NCBI GenBank assembly: GCA_031272075.1
Contig: JAISUK010000015.1
Location: 40,355 to 104,354 of the forward strand
Direction: 5' to 3'
DNA length: 64,000 nucleotides
Origin: Dysgonamonadaceae bacterium
Lineage (GTDB): Bacteria; Bacteroidota; Bacteroidia; Bacteroidales; Azobacteroidaceae
The notes under the pieces were generated by a model. The model was not told the DNA's origin, did not search any database, and worked only from the letters and a program-made list of their open reading frames with translations. Both the position numbers and the translations under genes were made by a program. Shown here piece after piece: positions 52,513 to 60,817 of the stretch (position 1 is the stretch's first letter; each line of letters begins with the position of its first letter).

Positions 52513-52520
52513 CAAAAATA
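52513..52520 (-). promoter_or_regulatory. -7 element for the M48 gene
   Basis: TATTTTTG on the minus strand followed by CA, 57 bases before the chosen ATG; supports the start at 52456 over the longer frame. Confidence 0.5.
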
Positions 52521-52566
52521 GAATAAAAAATAATATGATTTTCATACAAGAGTAAAAGAATTTGTA

Positions 52567-52574
52567 TACTTTTG
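52567..52574 (+). promoter_or_regulatory. -7 element for the arginine operon
   Basis: TACTTTTG followed by CAG, 26 bases before the argR ATG. Good TAnnTTTG match; the -33 box is poor, as expected for a regulated promoter. Confidence 0.6.
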
Positions 52575-52599
52575 CAGTTCGTTCGTATAATTATTCATC

Positions 52600-53091
52600 A
52601 TGACCAGAAAGCATCAACGTCTGAACGCGATTCGGAAAATTATTCTAAATCATAAGGTTGGCAGCCAGGAGATTTTGCGGACTTACCTCGAAAGGGAAGG
52701 TTTTTCTTTCACCCAGGCCACCCTGTCGCGGGATATGAAGCAACTGAAAATTGTAAAATATCCGGATGATGAAGGCAATTATTTTTATACATTGCCCGGA
52801 GAGAATAATTATGCAATGATTTTAAACAGGCAACGGGAGGCGATCAAGGAGCATGAGCGAACGCCCGTTATTCCCGTCACACTGGCATTTTCAGGCAATC
52901 TGGCGGTAATCAAGACCCGTTCGGGTTACGCGATGGGGATTGCTTCTGACATCGATAGGATGGCGTCGCTCGATATTTTGGGTACCATCGCGGGCGACGA
53001 TACGATTTTAATTGTTCCCGCCGAAGGTGTGCATCGGGAAAAAATCATGGAAATTATTTCGGTTGTTATTCCGGGAATCCGGTTTAAATAA
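52600..53091 (+). CDS. argR: Arginine repressor ArgR
   Basis: 163 residues. Winged helix-turn-helix: [41 protein letters not shown]-terminal oligomerisation/arginine-binding domain with the [17 protein letters not shown] motif (GTIAGDDT). First gene of the arginine operon and so probably self-regulated; the GNAT gene begins seven bases after its stop. Confidence 0.95.
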   Translation: MTRKHQRLNAIRKIILNHKVGSQEILRTYLEREGFSFTQATLSRDMKQLKIVKYPDDEGNYFYTLPGENNYAMILNRQREAIKEHERTPVIPVTLAFSGNLAVIKTRSGYAMGIASDIDRMASLDILGTIAGDDTILIVPAEGVHREKIMEIISVVIPGIRFK

Positions 53092-53098
53092 TAAACAA

Positions 53099-53662
53099 AT
53101 GGATAAGGATATTCATAATGAAATTATTAAAGTGCTGATTGCTAACGAGTCTCATCTCGGTTATGTGCCGGTAATATTGGAAACAATCGAAGCGGCCGCA
53201 AAAGTCAGAGGGACAGGTATCGCCAAGCGATCGCCCGAATATATCGAGCAGAAAATGAAGGAAGGGAAAGCCATCATTGCCCTGGCAGGAAAAGAATTTG
53301 CCGGGTTTTGCTATATTGAAAGTTGGGGAAACCGGCAATATGTCGCCAATTCCGGACTGATTGTGGTGGAAAAATTCCGTGGACATGGGCTGGCGATGCG
53401 AATCAAAAAGAAATCTTTTGACTTGTCGCGACAGATGTTTCCCGAAGCGAAATTGTTCGGTTTGACTTCGGGGGCAGCGGTGATGAAAATCAATACGAAA
53501 TTGGGGTATGTCCCCGTCACTTTTGCTGATTTGACCGACGATGAGGCGTTCTGGAGAGGATGCCAGGGGTGCGTGAATTACGATATCCTGCTCCGTACGG
53601 GACGTAAATATTGTATCTGTACGGCGATGCTGTTTGATCCGAGTAAGAAACACAGGAAATAG
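53099..53662 (+). CDS. GNAT acyltransferase of the arginine operon (ArgA-like candidate)
   Basis: 187 residues from the ATG at 53099; a longer frame from 53012 lies inside argR and lacks likeness. GNAT fold with GLIVVEKFRGHGLAMRIKKK (acyl-CoA loop) and LTSGAAVMKINTKLGYVPVT; a Cys-containing WRGCQGCVNYDIL tail. Placed between argR and argG. Some Bacteroidales make arginine through N-succinylated intermediates, and no classical argA or argJ is visible here, so this is a good candidate for the first, glutamate-acylating step. Donor (acetyl or succinyl) unknown. Confidence 0.75.
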   Translation: MDKDIHNEIIKVLIANESHLGYVPVILETIEAAAKVRGTGIAKRSPEYIEQKMKEGKAIIALAGKEFAGFCYIESWGNRQYVANSGLIVVEKFRGHGLAMRIKKKSFDLSRQMFPEAKLFGLTSGAAVMKINTKLGYVPVTFADLTDDEAFWRGCQGCVNYDILLRTGRKYCICTAMLFDPSKKHRK

Positions 53663-53705
53663 AGGTTAGTTAATAGTAAAACATAAAAATATAAAATTAA
53701 TTATA

Positions 53706-54908
53706 ATGAATAAAGAGAAAGTGGTTTTGGCGTTCAGTGGAGGATTGGATACCTCATTTTGTGCGATGTATCTGTCGCAAGAGAAAGGATATGAGGTTTA
53801 TACTGTGATTGCCAACACGGGCGGCTTCGATCAAGAAGACCTCAAACGGATCGAAGAGCGGGCGTATCGTTTGGGTGTCAAGAAGCACGTAGCGATAGAT
53901 ATTACGCAAGAATATTACGAAAAGAGCATCAAATACATGGTTTACGGCAATGTGCTGCGCAACGGCACCTATCCCATTTCAGTCAGTTCCGAACGGATCT
54001 TCCAGGCGATTGCGGTGATAAACTATGCGAAAGCAATCGGAGCGAATTATGTGGCGCATGGCAGCACTGGTGCCGGGAACGACCAAGTACGCTTTGACCT
54101 CACTTTCGAGGTGTTGGCGCCCGAAATCTCCATTATTGCTCCTACCCGCGACATGACGCTGACCCGCGAATATGAAATCGACTATCTGAAAAAGCACGGA
54201 TACGAAGCGGATTTTGCTAAAATGGAATATTCCATCAACAAAGGACTGTGGGGCACAAGCATCGGCGGGAAAGAAACATTGAAATCCGAACAGACTTTGC
54301 CGGAGCACGCCTATCCTTCGCAAGTGACTAAACAGCAGGAAGAACTGCTCTCCCTGGGTTTTGAGAAAGGAGAAATCGCATCCGTCAACGGACGTGCCTA
54401 CTGCAATAAGGTGGAAGCGATCCAGGCGATCGAAGCGATCGGTTCGCCGTTCGGCATCGGGCGCGATATGCACATCGGCGACACGATCATCGGCATCAAA
54501 GGCCGTGTGGGCTTTGAAGCGGCTGCGCCTTTGCTGATCATCAATGCACATAAAATGCTGGAAAAGCACACCTTGTCCAAATGGCAGCTTTATTGGAAAG
54601 ACCAGATCGCCAATTGGTACGGCATGTTTTTGCACGAAGCCCAATACCTCGAACCCGTCATGCGTGACATGGAAGTCTTCTTGGAAAGCACCCAACAGCA
54701 CGTCACCGGCACCGTCGGCGTGAAACTGCGACCCTGCCATTTTCAGCTGGTGGGCGTGGAAAGCGATTTTGACTTGATGAAGACAGATTTCGGCGAATAT
54801 GGCGAGATCAATAAAGCATGGACGGCGCAGGATGCCAAGGGATTCACCCGGATTACCGCTGTCCCGATCAAGATTTTCCATGCGGTGCAGACCAAAGCAA
54901 AGAAATAA
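53706..54908 (+). CDS. argG: Argininosuccinate synthase
   Basis: 400 residues, ATP-dependent ligation of citrulline and aspartate. ATP-pyrophosphatase P-loop VLAFSGGLDTSFCAMYL at the N-terminus, VAHGSTGAGNDQVRFDL, APTRDMTLTREYEIDYLKKH and SINKGLWGTSIGGKE are the family blocks. Normal length. It follows the GNAT gene by 43 bases and precedes leader copy 4. Confidence 0.97.
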   Translation: MNKEKVVLAFSGGLDTSFCAMYLSQEKGYEVYTVIANTGGFDQEDLKRIEERAYRLGVKKHVAIDITQEYYEKSIKYMVYGNVLRNGTYPISVSSERIFQAIAVINYAKAIGANYVAHGSTGAGNDQVRFDLTFEVLAPEISIIAPTRDMTLTREYEIDYLKKHGYEADFAKMEYSINKGLWGTSIGGKETLKSEQTLPEHAYPSQVTKQQEELLSLGFEKGEIASVNGRAYCNKVEAIQAIEAIGSPFGIGRDMHIGDTIIGIKGRVGFEAAAPLLIINAHKMLEKHTLSKWQLYWKDQIANWYGMFLHEAQYLEPVMRDMEVFLESTQQHVTGTVGVKLRPCHFQLVGVESDFDLMKTDFGEYGEINKAWTAQDAKGFTRITAVPIKIFHAVQTKAKK

Positions 54909-54925
54909 CAATCGGGAAATCGACA

Positions 54926-55013
54926 GTAAAACGAGCATCATTTTCAAACATCCAAATTGATGACATTAATGAAATGCGAGTTCCATACGACCCTTAAAAA
55001 AAATTGACGTATG
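54926..55013 (+). repeat. Interspersed start-site leader, copy 4 (before argC)
   Basis: The most diverged full-length copy. The first ATG is GTA and the second is ATC, so micro-ORFs 1 and 2 are dead. Micro-ORF 3 survives as MTLMKCEFHTTLKKN, with its stop inside TTGACGTATG. The inner 13-mer's ATG (55011) does not start argC but a further micro-ORF (see next entry). Confidence 0.8.
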
Positions 55014-55034
55014 AAAAAGGAGGTAAATGCATGA
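55011..55034 (+). CDS. Leader peptide MKKEVNA overlapping the argC start
   Basis: The ATG of the leader's TTGACGTATGAAA opens a seven-codon frame whose TGA overlaps the argC ATG (ATGA at 55031-55034). A GGAGG (55018-55022) inside it sits at Shine-Dalgarno distance from argC. So at this gene the element brought its own start codon, distinct from that of the gene. Confidence 0.45.
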   Translation: MKKEVNA

Positions 55035-55999
55035 TTAAAGCAGGAATAATTGGTGGGGCGGGCTATACCGCCGGAGAATTGATCCGGTTATTGATCAATC
55101 ATCCGGAAGTGGATATCCATTTCGTGCACAGTGTGAGTAATGCCGGAAATAAAATCACCGACGTTCATGGAGGACTGCTCGGTGAAACGGAATTGTTGTT
55201 TTCCGATCGTTATCCGTTAGAAGAAATAGATGTGCTGTTCCTCTGCTCCGCGCATGGCGACAGTAAACGATTTGTCGATGAAAACAACATCCCGCCGCAA
55301 CTGAAGCTGATTGATCTCTCGACGGACTATCGTCAAGCACGCAGCGATCACGATTTTGTTTACGGACTTCCGGAACTGAATATGGCACAGATCCGGAACG
55401 CACAACACCTGGCCAACCCCGGATGTTTCGCTACGGCGATTCAGTTGGCGTTGTTGCCGCTGGCTTCCGCACAACTGCTTCATGATGAGATTCATGTGCA
55501 TGCCGTTACCGGTTCTACGGGCGCAGGCGTGAAACCGACAGCCACCGGTCATTTCAGTTGGCGCGACAACAATCTTTCGATATACAAACCGTTTGAACAC
55601 CAACATCTGAGCGAGATCCGCCAGTCGATACGCCAATTGCAACCGGATTTCGATCGAGCCGTCAACTTCATTCCCCTGCGGGGAGATTTCCCACGCGGCA
55701 TCTTTGCAAGTGTATACCTGCCTTGTGCGCTCTCTGCAGAATCGATCATGACGCTTTATCGGCAATATTATCAAAATGCCGCATTCACCTTCGTCACGGA
55801 CAAAAATCCCGATCTGAAAGCGGTGGTAAATACCAATAAATGTATCCTCTTTCCTGAGAAACACGGAGATAAATTATTGATCGTATCGGTGATCGACAAT
55901 TTGTTGAAAGGCGCTTCAGGCCAAGCGGTGCAAAACTTCAATCTGATGTTCGGCCTCGACGAACATACAGCGTTGCGGTTGAAACCGAGCGCGTTTTGA
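55031..55999 (+). CDS. argC: N-acyl-gamma-glutamyl-phosphate reductase
   Basis: 322 residues from the ATG at 55031, which begins MIKAGIIGGAGYTAGELIRL; a TTG-initiated longer reading comes only from leader sequence. Nucleotide-binding GGAGYTAGELIRLL, active-site Cys132 in NPGCFATAIQLALLPL, and HAVTGSTGAGVKPTATGHF. Reduces the acyl-glutamyl phosphate to the semialdehyde for ArgD. Substrate may be N-acetyl or N-succinyl. Confidence 0.95.
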   Translation: MIKAGIIGGAGYTAGELIRLLINHPEVDIHFVHSVSNAGNKITDVHGGLLGETELLFSDRYPLEEIDVLFLCSAHGDSKRFVDENNIPPQLKLIDLSTDYRQARSDHDFVYGLPELNMAQIRNAQHLANPGCFATAIQLALLPLASAQLLHDEIHVHAVTGSTGAGVKPTATGHFSWRDNNLSIYKPFEHQHLSEIRQSIRQLQPDFDRAVNFIPLRGDFPRGIFASVYLPCALSAESIMTLYRQYYQNAAFTFVTDKNPDLKAVVNTNKCILFPEKHGDKLLIVSVIDNLLKGASGQAVQNFNLMFGLDEHTALRLKPSAF

Positions 56000-56054
56000 A
56001 TGAAAGTGCAGACGAAAATAACAAGAAAACGTATCCAATAAACGAACGTATAAC

Positions 56055-57182
56055 ATGGAATTATTCAAAATATATCCGACTTGGGATATCGATTTGGTAA
56101 AAGGACGCGGTTGCCGGTTGTTTGACGACAAAGGCGTGGAGTACCTCGATTTTTACGGCGGCCACGCGGTGATTTCCATCGGTCATGCCCATCCTTATTA
56201 TGTAGAGAAGATTACCGCACAACTGAAGGAGATCGGGTTTTATTCAAACTTTATTTGTAATCATTTGCAAAAAGAACTTGCGGAGAAATTGGGTAAGATC
56301 TCAGGATATGCCGATTACGCGCTGTTTTTGATCAATTCTGGAGCAGAAGCCAACGAAAATGCGATGAAACTGGCCTCTTTTCATAATGGACGGAAAAAGA
56401 TCGTCGCTTTCAAAAGCGCTTTTCATGGACGCACCTCGCTGGCAGTCGCCGCAACAGATATCGCGAAATACCGCGCACGGGTGAACGAGGGTTCCGAAGT
56501 GGAATTTTTTCCGCTAAACGACATCGATGCTGTTGTCAAGGCATTGAGTAAACAAGATGTCGCTGCGGTGATTATCGAAGGGATTCAAGGCGTTGGCGGC
56601 ATCCGCATCCCAACTCCCGACTTCTTGCAAGCATTGAGCCGCGCCTGTAGAAACACCGGAACGGTACTGATTTTGGATGAAATACAGTCAGGTTATGGCC
56701 GGAGTGGGCGGTTTTTCGCCCATCAACATGCCGACATCCGTCCCGATTTGATTACGGTGGCCAAAGGAATGGGCAATGGTTTTCCGATTGCAGGATTGCT
56801 GATCAGTCCGGAATTTGAAGCGGTATTCGGACAGTTGGGCACCACCTTCGGCGGTAACCACTTGGCATGTGCGGCCGCCATTGCTGTGGTCGATGTGATG
56901 AACGATGAACGTCTGGTGGACAATGCCGCTCAGGTAGGCAGTTTTCTCATTTCCGAATTACGAAAATTTCCGCAAATCAAGGAAGTGCGTGGTCATGGCC
57001 TGATGATCGGACTGGAATTTGAGCAACCGATCGGCGAAAAACGCACCCGGTTGTTGTTTGAAGAAAAAGTGTTTACCGGCATGTCGGGCACGAATATATT
57101 CCGCTTGCTTCCACCGCTTTGTGTCACCATGGAAGAAGCCGACGCGTTCCTCCATAGATTTAGTAAAATAGTAAACCTCTAA
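56055..57182 (+). CDS. argD: Acetyl-/succinylornithine aminotransferase
   Basis: 375 residues, class III PLP aminotransferase. INSGAEANENAMKLAS (phosphate binding), TVLILDEIQSGYGRSGRF (Asp for the pyridine N), LITVAKGMGNGFPIAG with PLP Lys237, GTTFGGNHLACAAAIAVVD. Makes N-acyl-ornithine from the semialdehyde. Follows argC by 55 bases and precedes leader copy 5. Confidence 0.95.
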   Translation: MELFKIYPTWDIDLVKGRGCRLFDDKGVEYLDFYGGHAVISIGHAHPYYVEKITAQLKEIGFYSNFICNHLQKELAEKLGKISGYADYALFLINSGAEANENAMKLASFHNGRKKIVAFKSAFHGRTSLAVAATDIAKYRARVNEGSEVEFFPLNDIDAVVKALSKQDVAAVIIEGIQGVGGIRIPTPDFLQALSRACRNTGTVLILDEIQSGYGRSGRFFAHQHADIRPDLITVAKGMGNGFPIAGLLISPEFEAVFGQLGTTFGGNHLACAAAIAVVDVMNDERLVDNAAQVGSFLISELRKFPQIKEVRGHGLMIGLEFEQPIGEKRTRLLFEEKVFTGMSGTNIFRLLPPLCVTMEEADAFLHRFSKIVNL

Positions 57183-57190
57183 TATACAAA

Positions 57191-57294
57191 TTATTATCGT
57201 ATGAAACGAGCATGATTTTCAAACATCCAAGTTGATGACAAGAATGACATGCGAGTTCCATACGACCTTATTAAAAACAAATGATGGACGTATG
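57191..57294 (+). repeat. Interspersed start-site leader, copy 5 (before proC)
   Basis: Outer TTATTATCGTATGAAA, intact MKRA and MIFKHPS micro-ORFs, then MTRMTCEFHTTLLKTNDGR running in frame, without a stop, into proC (ATG 57292). An extra base and two changed bases remove the usual stop. The ATG-to-ATG span is 91. The proC product could therefore carry a 19-residue extension if the third micro-ORF is translated. Confidence 0.85.
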
Positions 57295-58089
57295 AAAATC
57301 GTAATTATCGGTGGCGGCAATATGGGTGGCGCCATTGCACGCGGACTTGTGTCCGGCAGCATGTTCAAAGTGAATGACATCACGGTGATCGATGTCAATA
57401 AAAAACCGTTGGAACTCCTGCAAAGTCAGTTGCCGGGAATTCAGACAGCACTGTCGGATTATGACAGTCTGCCGAACGCAGACATCATCATCATGGCGGT
57501 AAAACCCTGGTTCATTGAAGATGTCATCTTGGATATAAAATTCAAGCTGGATTACGGCAAACAAATCCTCGTGTCGATTGCAGCGGGTGTGACCCTCAGC
57601 ATGATGGAGAAAAGCCTGTCCAAACCGAAAGAAGACATTTCGCTCCCGGCTTTGTTTCGCGTCATTCCAAATACCGCTATTGCCATCGGGCAGAGTATGA
57701 CGCTGGTGTCGACAACGAATGCCTCCGACACTCAAAAAGCATTGATATTGAAGATATTCAACGAATTGGGAAAGGCCATCTTGATGGATGAAGACCGATT
57801 GCCGGCGGGGATTGCATTGACTTCGTGCGGGATCGCCTACCTGTTCAGGTACGTCCGCGCCGCTTCACTGGCGGGGGTTGAGTTGGGATTTTATCCCTCG
57901 CAGGCACAGGAATTGATTGTCAATACGATGAAGGGGGCTGCAGAGCTGTTGCTGCACACCAATGTCAATCCGGAAGTGGAGATTGATAAAGTCATTACGC
58001 CGGGAGGAATCACGATCAAGGGATTGAACGAATTGGAAGCCAATGGATTTTCCGATGCCATCATCAAAGCGATAAAAACAAGCAAATAA
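57292..58089 (+). CDS. proC: Pyrroline-5-carboxylate reductase
   Basis: 265 residues from the ATG at 57292 (MKIVIIGGGNMGGAIARGLV). Rossmann loop GGGNMGGA, IIMAVKPWFIEDVI, LFRVIPNTAIAIGQSM and the C-terminal dimer signature TPGGITIKGLNELEANGFSD. Last step of proline synthesis, NADPH-dependent. Its place in the arginine operon suits shared glutamate/ornithine chemistry. An in-frame start in the leader (57235) would add 19 residues. Confidence 0.95.
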   Translation: MKIVIIGGGNMGGAIARGLVSGSMFKVNDITVIDVNKKPLELLQSQLPGIQTALSDYDSLPNADIIIMAVKPWFIEDVILDIKFKLDYGKQILVSIAAGVTLSMMEKSLSKPKEDISLPALFRVIPNTAIAIGQSMTLVSTTNASDTQKALILKIFNELGKAILMDEDRLPAGIALTSCGIAYLFRYVRAASLAGVELGFYPSQAQELIVNTMKGAAELLLHTNVNPEVEIDKVITPGGITIKGLNELEANGFSDAIIKAIKTSK

Positions 58090-58107
58090 ACAACAAAATA
58101 TGAATGT

Positions 58108-58200
58108 ATGAAACGGGCATGATTTTCAAACATCCAAGTTGATGACAATAAAGAAATGCGAGTTCCATACGACCTTTTAAAAACAAATTATTGACGTATG
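58108..58200 (+). repeat. Interspersed start-site leader, copy 6 (before XRE-cupin gene)
   Basis: Starts ATGAAACGGGCATGA: CGG for CGA, a synonymous change in MKRA. MIFKHPS is intact; micro-ORF 3 is MTIKKCEFHTTF with TAA stop; then AT-rich spacer and TTGACGTATGAA with the gene's ATG at 58198. The ATG-to-ATG span is exactly 90. Confidence 0.87.
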
Positions 58201-58752
58201 AACAAACAAATTAAACAGATTGCGGAGCGGCTGAAAGGGCTGAGAGATTCGCTCGACCTTAGCTATGAAGAAATGGCCGACCGCTGCGGAAAAGATCCTT
58301 ACGAGATTGAACTGTACGAGTCGGGTGATGCGGATATTCCAATGAGCTACCTCTTTGATGTGGCTCAACACCTGAAAATTGACACCTCGACCTTGCTTTC
58401 AGGCGACGAACCCAAGATGAGCGCCTATTTCGTTACCCGCAAAGGCAAGGGCGTCTCCGTAGAACGCACGAAAGCCTATAAATATCAGGCGCTTGCGGCA
58501 GGATTCTCGAAGTGCAAAGCCAACCCGTTCATGGTAACGGTTCACCCCAAGCCCGATGACGAGCCGGTCTATCAGAATACGCACGATGGACAGGAATACA
58601 ATTATGTCATCAGCGGTCGTATGTTGCTGCAAATAAACGGAAAAGACATCGTCCTCGAAGAGGGTGACAGCATTTATTTCGACGCACTGCAGCCACATGG
58701 CATGAAAGCGCTTGACGGTCAGACAGTTCAGTTTCTCGCAATAATAATTTAA
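58198..58752 (+). CDS. XRE-family regulator with C-terminal cupin
   Basis: 184 residues. N-terminal helix-turn-helix (LKGLRDSLDLSYEEMADRCG; YEIELYESGDADIPMSYLFD), C-terminal cupin with HDGQEYNYVISGRMLLQING and EEGDSIYFDALQPHGMKALD, the His/Glu metal-binding pattern. A one-component sensor of a small metabolite. It sits 11 bases before the acyl-CoA synthetase gene and probably controls it. Confidence 0.9.
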   Translation: MNKQIKQIAERLKGLRDSLDLSYEEMADRCGKDPYEIELYESGDADIPMSYLFDVAQHLKIDTSTLLSGDEPKMSAYFVTRKGKGVSVERTKAYKYQALAAGFSKCKANPFMVTVHPKPDDEPVYQNTHDGQEYNYVISGRMLLQINGKDIVLEEGDSIYFDALQPHGMKALDGQTVQFLAIII

Positions 58753-58763
58753 CTCGTAATAAG

Positions 58764-60410
58764 ATGATAGAAAGGTTTTTAAAGCAAACGACATTTGTGT
58801 CGCAGGATGATTTCAGAGAGAACTTCAAGATAACGCCGCCCGAACAGTATAACTTCGGTTATGACGTGGTAGATGCGTGGGCGGCGGAAGAGCCTGATAA
58901 AAAGGCGCTTTGCTGGACTAACGACAAGGGGGCGCACATAGACGTTACCTTTGCGCAGATGAAAGACTACAGCGACCGCACTGCCTCGTATTTTCAGTCG
59001 CTCGGAATAGGGCGCGGCGATATGGTGATGCTCATCCTCAAACGACGCCTCGAATTCTGGTTTTCAATCATAGCGCTTCACAAACTTGGCGCCGTAGTCA
59101 TTCCCGCTACCCATCTGCTGACGAAGAAAGACATCGTCTATCGCGCTAATGCCGCTGATATTAAGATGATTGTGTGCGTAGGCGAGGAAGTTGTGCTTCA
59201 ACACGTCCGCGAAGCCATGCCGGAATCGCCTACCGTTCAGACGCTTGTCTCCATCGGACCCGATATCCCCGATGGCTTCGGCGACTTCCATAAAGGCATC
59301 GAAACGGCGCAACCCTTTGTGCGTCCGGCGTTTGTGAACAATAACGACGATACGTCTATCATGTACTTCACCTCCGGCACTTCCGGCGAGCCTAAGATGG
59401 TGATACACGACCACCTCTATTCGCTCGGACATATCACTACCGGCAGTTTCTGGCACAACCTTTCGGAAGACAGCCTGCACCTGACGATAGCCGACACGGG
59501 CTGGGGCAAGGCGGTATGGGGCAAACTTTACGGGCAGTGGATTGCCGGCGCTACGGTCTTCGTCTATGATCACGAGAAATTCACCCCCGCCGATATGTTG
59601 CAAAAGATTCAGGACTACCGCATTACGTCGCTCTGCGCCCCGCCGACCATCTTCCGCTTCCTTATACGCGAAGACCTGAGCAAATACGACCTCTCGTCGC
59701 TACGTTACTGCACTATCGCAGGCGAGGCGCTCAACCCCGCCGTTTTCGACGCTTTTCTCAATCTGACGGGCATCAAACTCATGGAAGGTTTCGGACAGAC
59801 CGAAACAACGCTCTCTATCTGCACTTTCCCATGGACGACGCCCAAACCGGGCTCTATGGGGCTGCCTAATCCGCAGTACGATGTAGACTTGTTGCGACCC
59901 GACGGCACCCGCGCTGAAGACGGCGAACAGGGGCAAATAGTTATTCATGTCGACAACAAGCCTGTCGGTCTGTTCAAAGAGTACTACCGCGACCCTGAAC
60001 GCACCCTCGAGGCTATGCACGACGGAATCTATTACACAGGCGACGTGGCATGGCGCGACGAAGATGGCTACTACTGGTTCGTTGGTCGCGCAGACGACGT
60101 GATAAAGAGTTCCGGCTACCGCATTGGACCATTCGAGGTTGAAAGCGCGTTGATGACTCACCCCGCCGTAGTGGAATGCGCCATCACCGGCGTTCCCGAC
60201 GAGATACGCGGCCAGGTCGTCAAAGCCACAATCGTACTCTCAAAAGAATACCGCAACCGCGCTGACGACACGCTCGTAAAAGAGATACAGGAACACGTCA
60301 AGCGCGTTACAGCCCCCTACAAATACCCCCGCATAGTAGAGTTCGTTGATGAACTCCCTAAAACAATTAGCGGGAAGATTCGGAGAGTGGAAATTAGGGG
60401 GAAGAGCTGA
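58764..60410 (+). CDS. AMP-forming acyl-CoA synthetase
   Basis: 548 residues of the ANL superfamily. ATP loop YFTSGTSGEPKMVIHDH, A5 LMEGFGQTETTLSIC, A7/A8 YYTGDVAWRDEDGYYWFVGR and ADDVIKSSGYRIGPFEVESA, and the C-terminal catalytic Lys in PKTISGKIRRVEIR. Medium-chain or acetate-type acyl-CoA ligase; substrate cannot be settled. Last gene of the arginine-proline run, just after the XRE-cupin gene. Confidence 0.9.
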   Translation: MIERFLKQTTFVSQDDFRENFKITPPEQYNFGYDVVDAWAAEEPDKKALCWTNDKGAHIDVTFAQMKDYSDRTASYFQSLGIGRGDMVMLILKRRLEFWFSIIALHKLGAVVIPATHLLTKKDIVYRANAADIKMIVCVGEEVVLQHVREAMPESPTVQTLVSIGPDIPDGFGDFHKGIETAQPFVRPAFVNNNDDTSIMYFTSGTSGEPKMVIHDHLYSLGHITTGSFWHNLSEDSLHLTIADTGWGKAVWGKLYGQWIAGATVFVYDHEKFTPADMLQKIQDYRITSLCAPPTIFRFLIREDLSKYDLSSLRYCTIAGEALNPAVFDAFLNLTGIKLMEGFGQTETTLSICTFPWTTPKPGSMGLPNPQYDVDLLRPDGTRAEDGEQGQIVIHVDNKPVGLFKEYYRDPERTLEAMHDGIYYTGDVAWRDEDGYYWFVGRADDVIKSSGYRIGPFEVESALMTHPAVVECAITGVPDEIRGQVVKATIVLSKEYRNRADDTLVKEIQEHVKRVTAPYKYPRIVEFVDELPKTISGKIRRVEIRGKS

Positions 60411-60422
60411 AACTCAACCCCT

Positions 60423-60452
60423 CAATCCCTCAATCCTTCAATCCTTCAATCT
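60423..60452. repeat. Tandem octamer TCAATCC(C/T)
   Basis: About three and a half TCAATCCY units lie 13 bases after the synthetase stop. Simple repeat with no gene; the rest of the gap to 60537 shows nothing I can name. Confidence 0.75.
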
Positions 60453-60537
60453 GCGTGTCCTTTGCGGTAAAAAATACTTTTGCGACAACCCCGTATGCCG
60501 ACGCTTGCAGAACAATAGTTCCTGCATAAAGCGTTTA

Positions 60538-60777
60538 TTACTTCTTTCCGCCCAGCAGACCGCCCAAGCCGCCCAGGATATCATCCAGTCCGCCTTCCGA
60601 TTTCTTTTTGGAAGTCGTAGCGCTTGTGCCTGCGCCCAACATCGAATCGAGTTGTGTGCCGAGACCGGCAGGCAATTTGTCTTTGAGCATACTTACAACC
60701 ACATTGACTGCTATCTGTGATACGGATTCTGAAATCCCTGCTTTTTTTGCTACCGCTTTAATAATATCGTTCAACAT
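60538..60777 (-). CDS. Small DUF937-like protein
   Basis: 79 residues: a helical N-terminal half (MLNDIIKAVAKKAGISESVS; IAVNVVVSMLKDKLPAGLGT) and a Gly/Leu-rich end (GGLDDILGGLGGLLGGKK). This resembles the short DUF937/YidB-like proteins; function unknown. Stands alone on the minus strand, 40 bases after the membrane protein gene. Confidence 0.6.
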   Translation of the reverse strand: MLNDIIKAVAKKAGISESVSQIAVNVVVSMLKDKLPAGLGTQLDSMLGAGTSATTSKKKSEGGLDDILGGLGGLLGGKK

Positions 60778-60817
60778 ATCTTTTTTATATTAATAATTTC
60801 TAAATTTCTAAATTTCT

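Noticed and set aside
53012..53098. Longer N-terminus for the GNAT gene
   Set aside because: It reads an alternative frame of the argR end and has no likeness; the ATG at 53099 follows the argR stop.
55004..55030. TTG-initiated longer ArgC
   Set aside because: The added residues are leader sequence read in frame; family likeness begins at MIKAGIIGG, with a GGAGG placed for that ATG.
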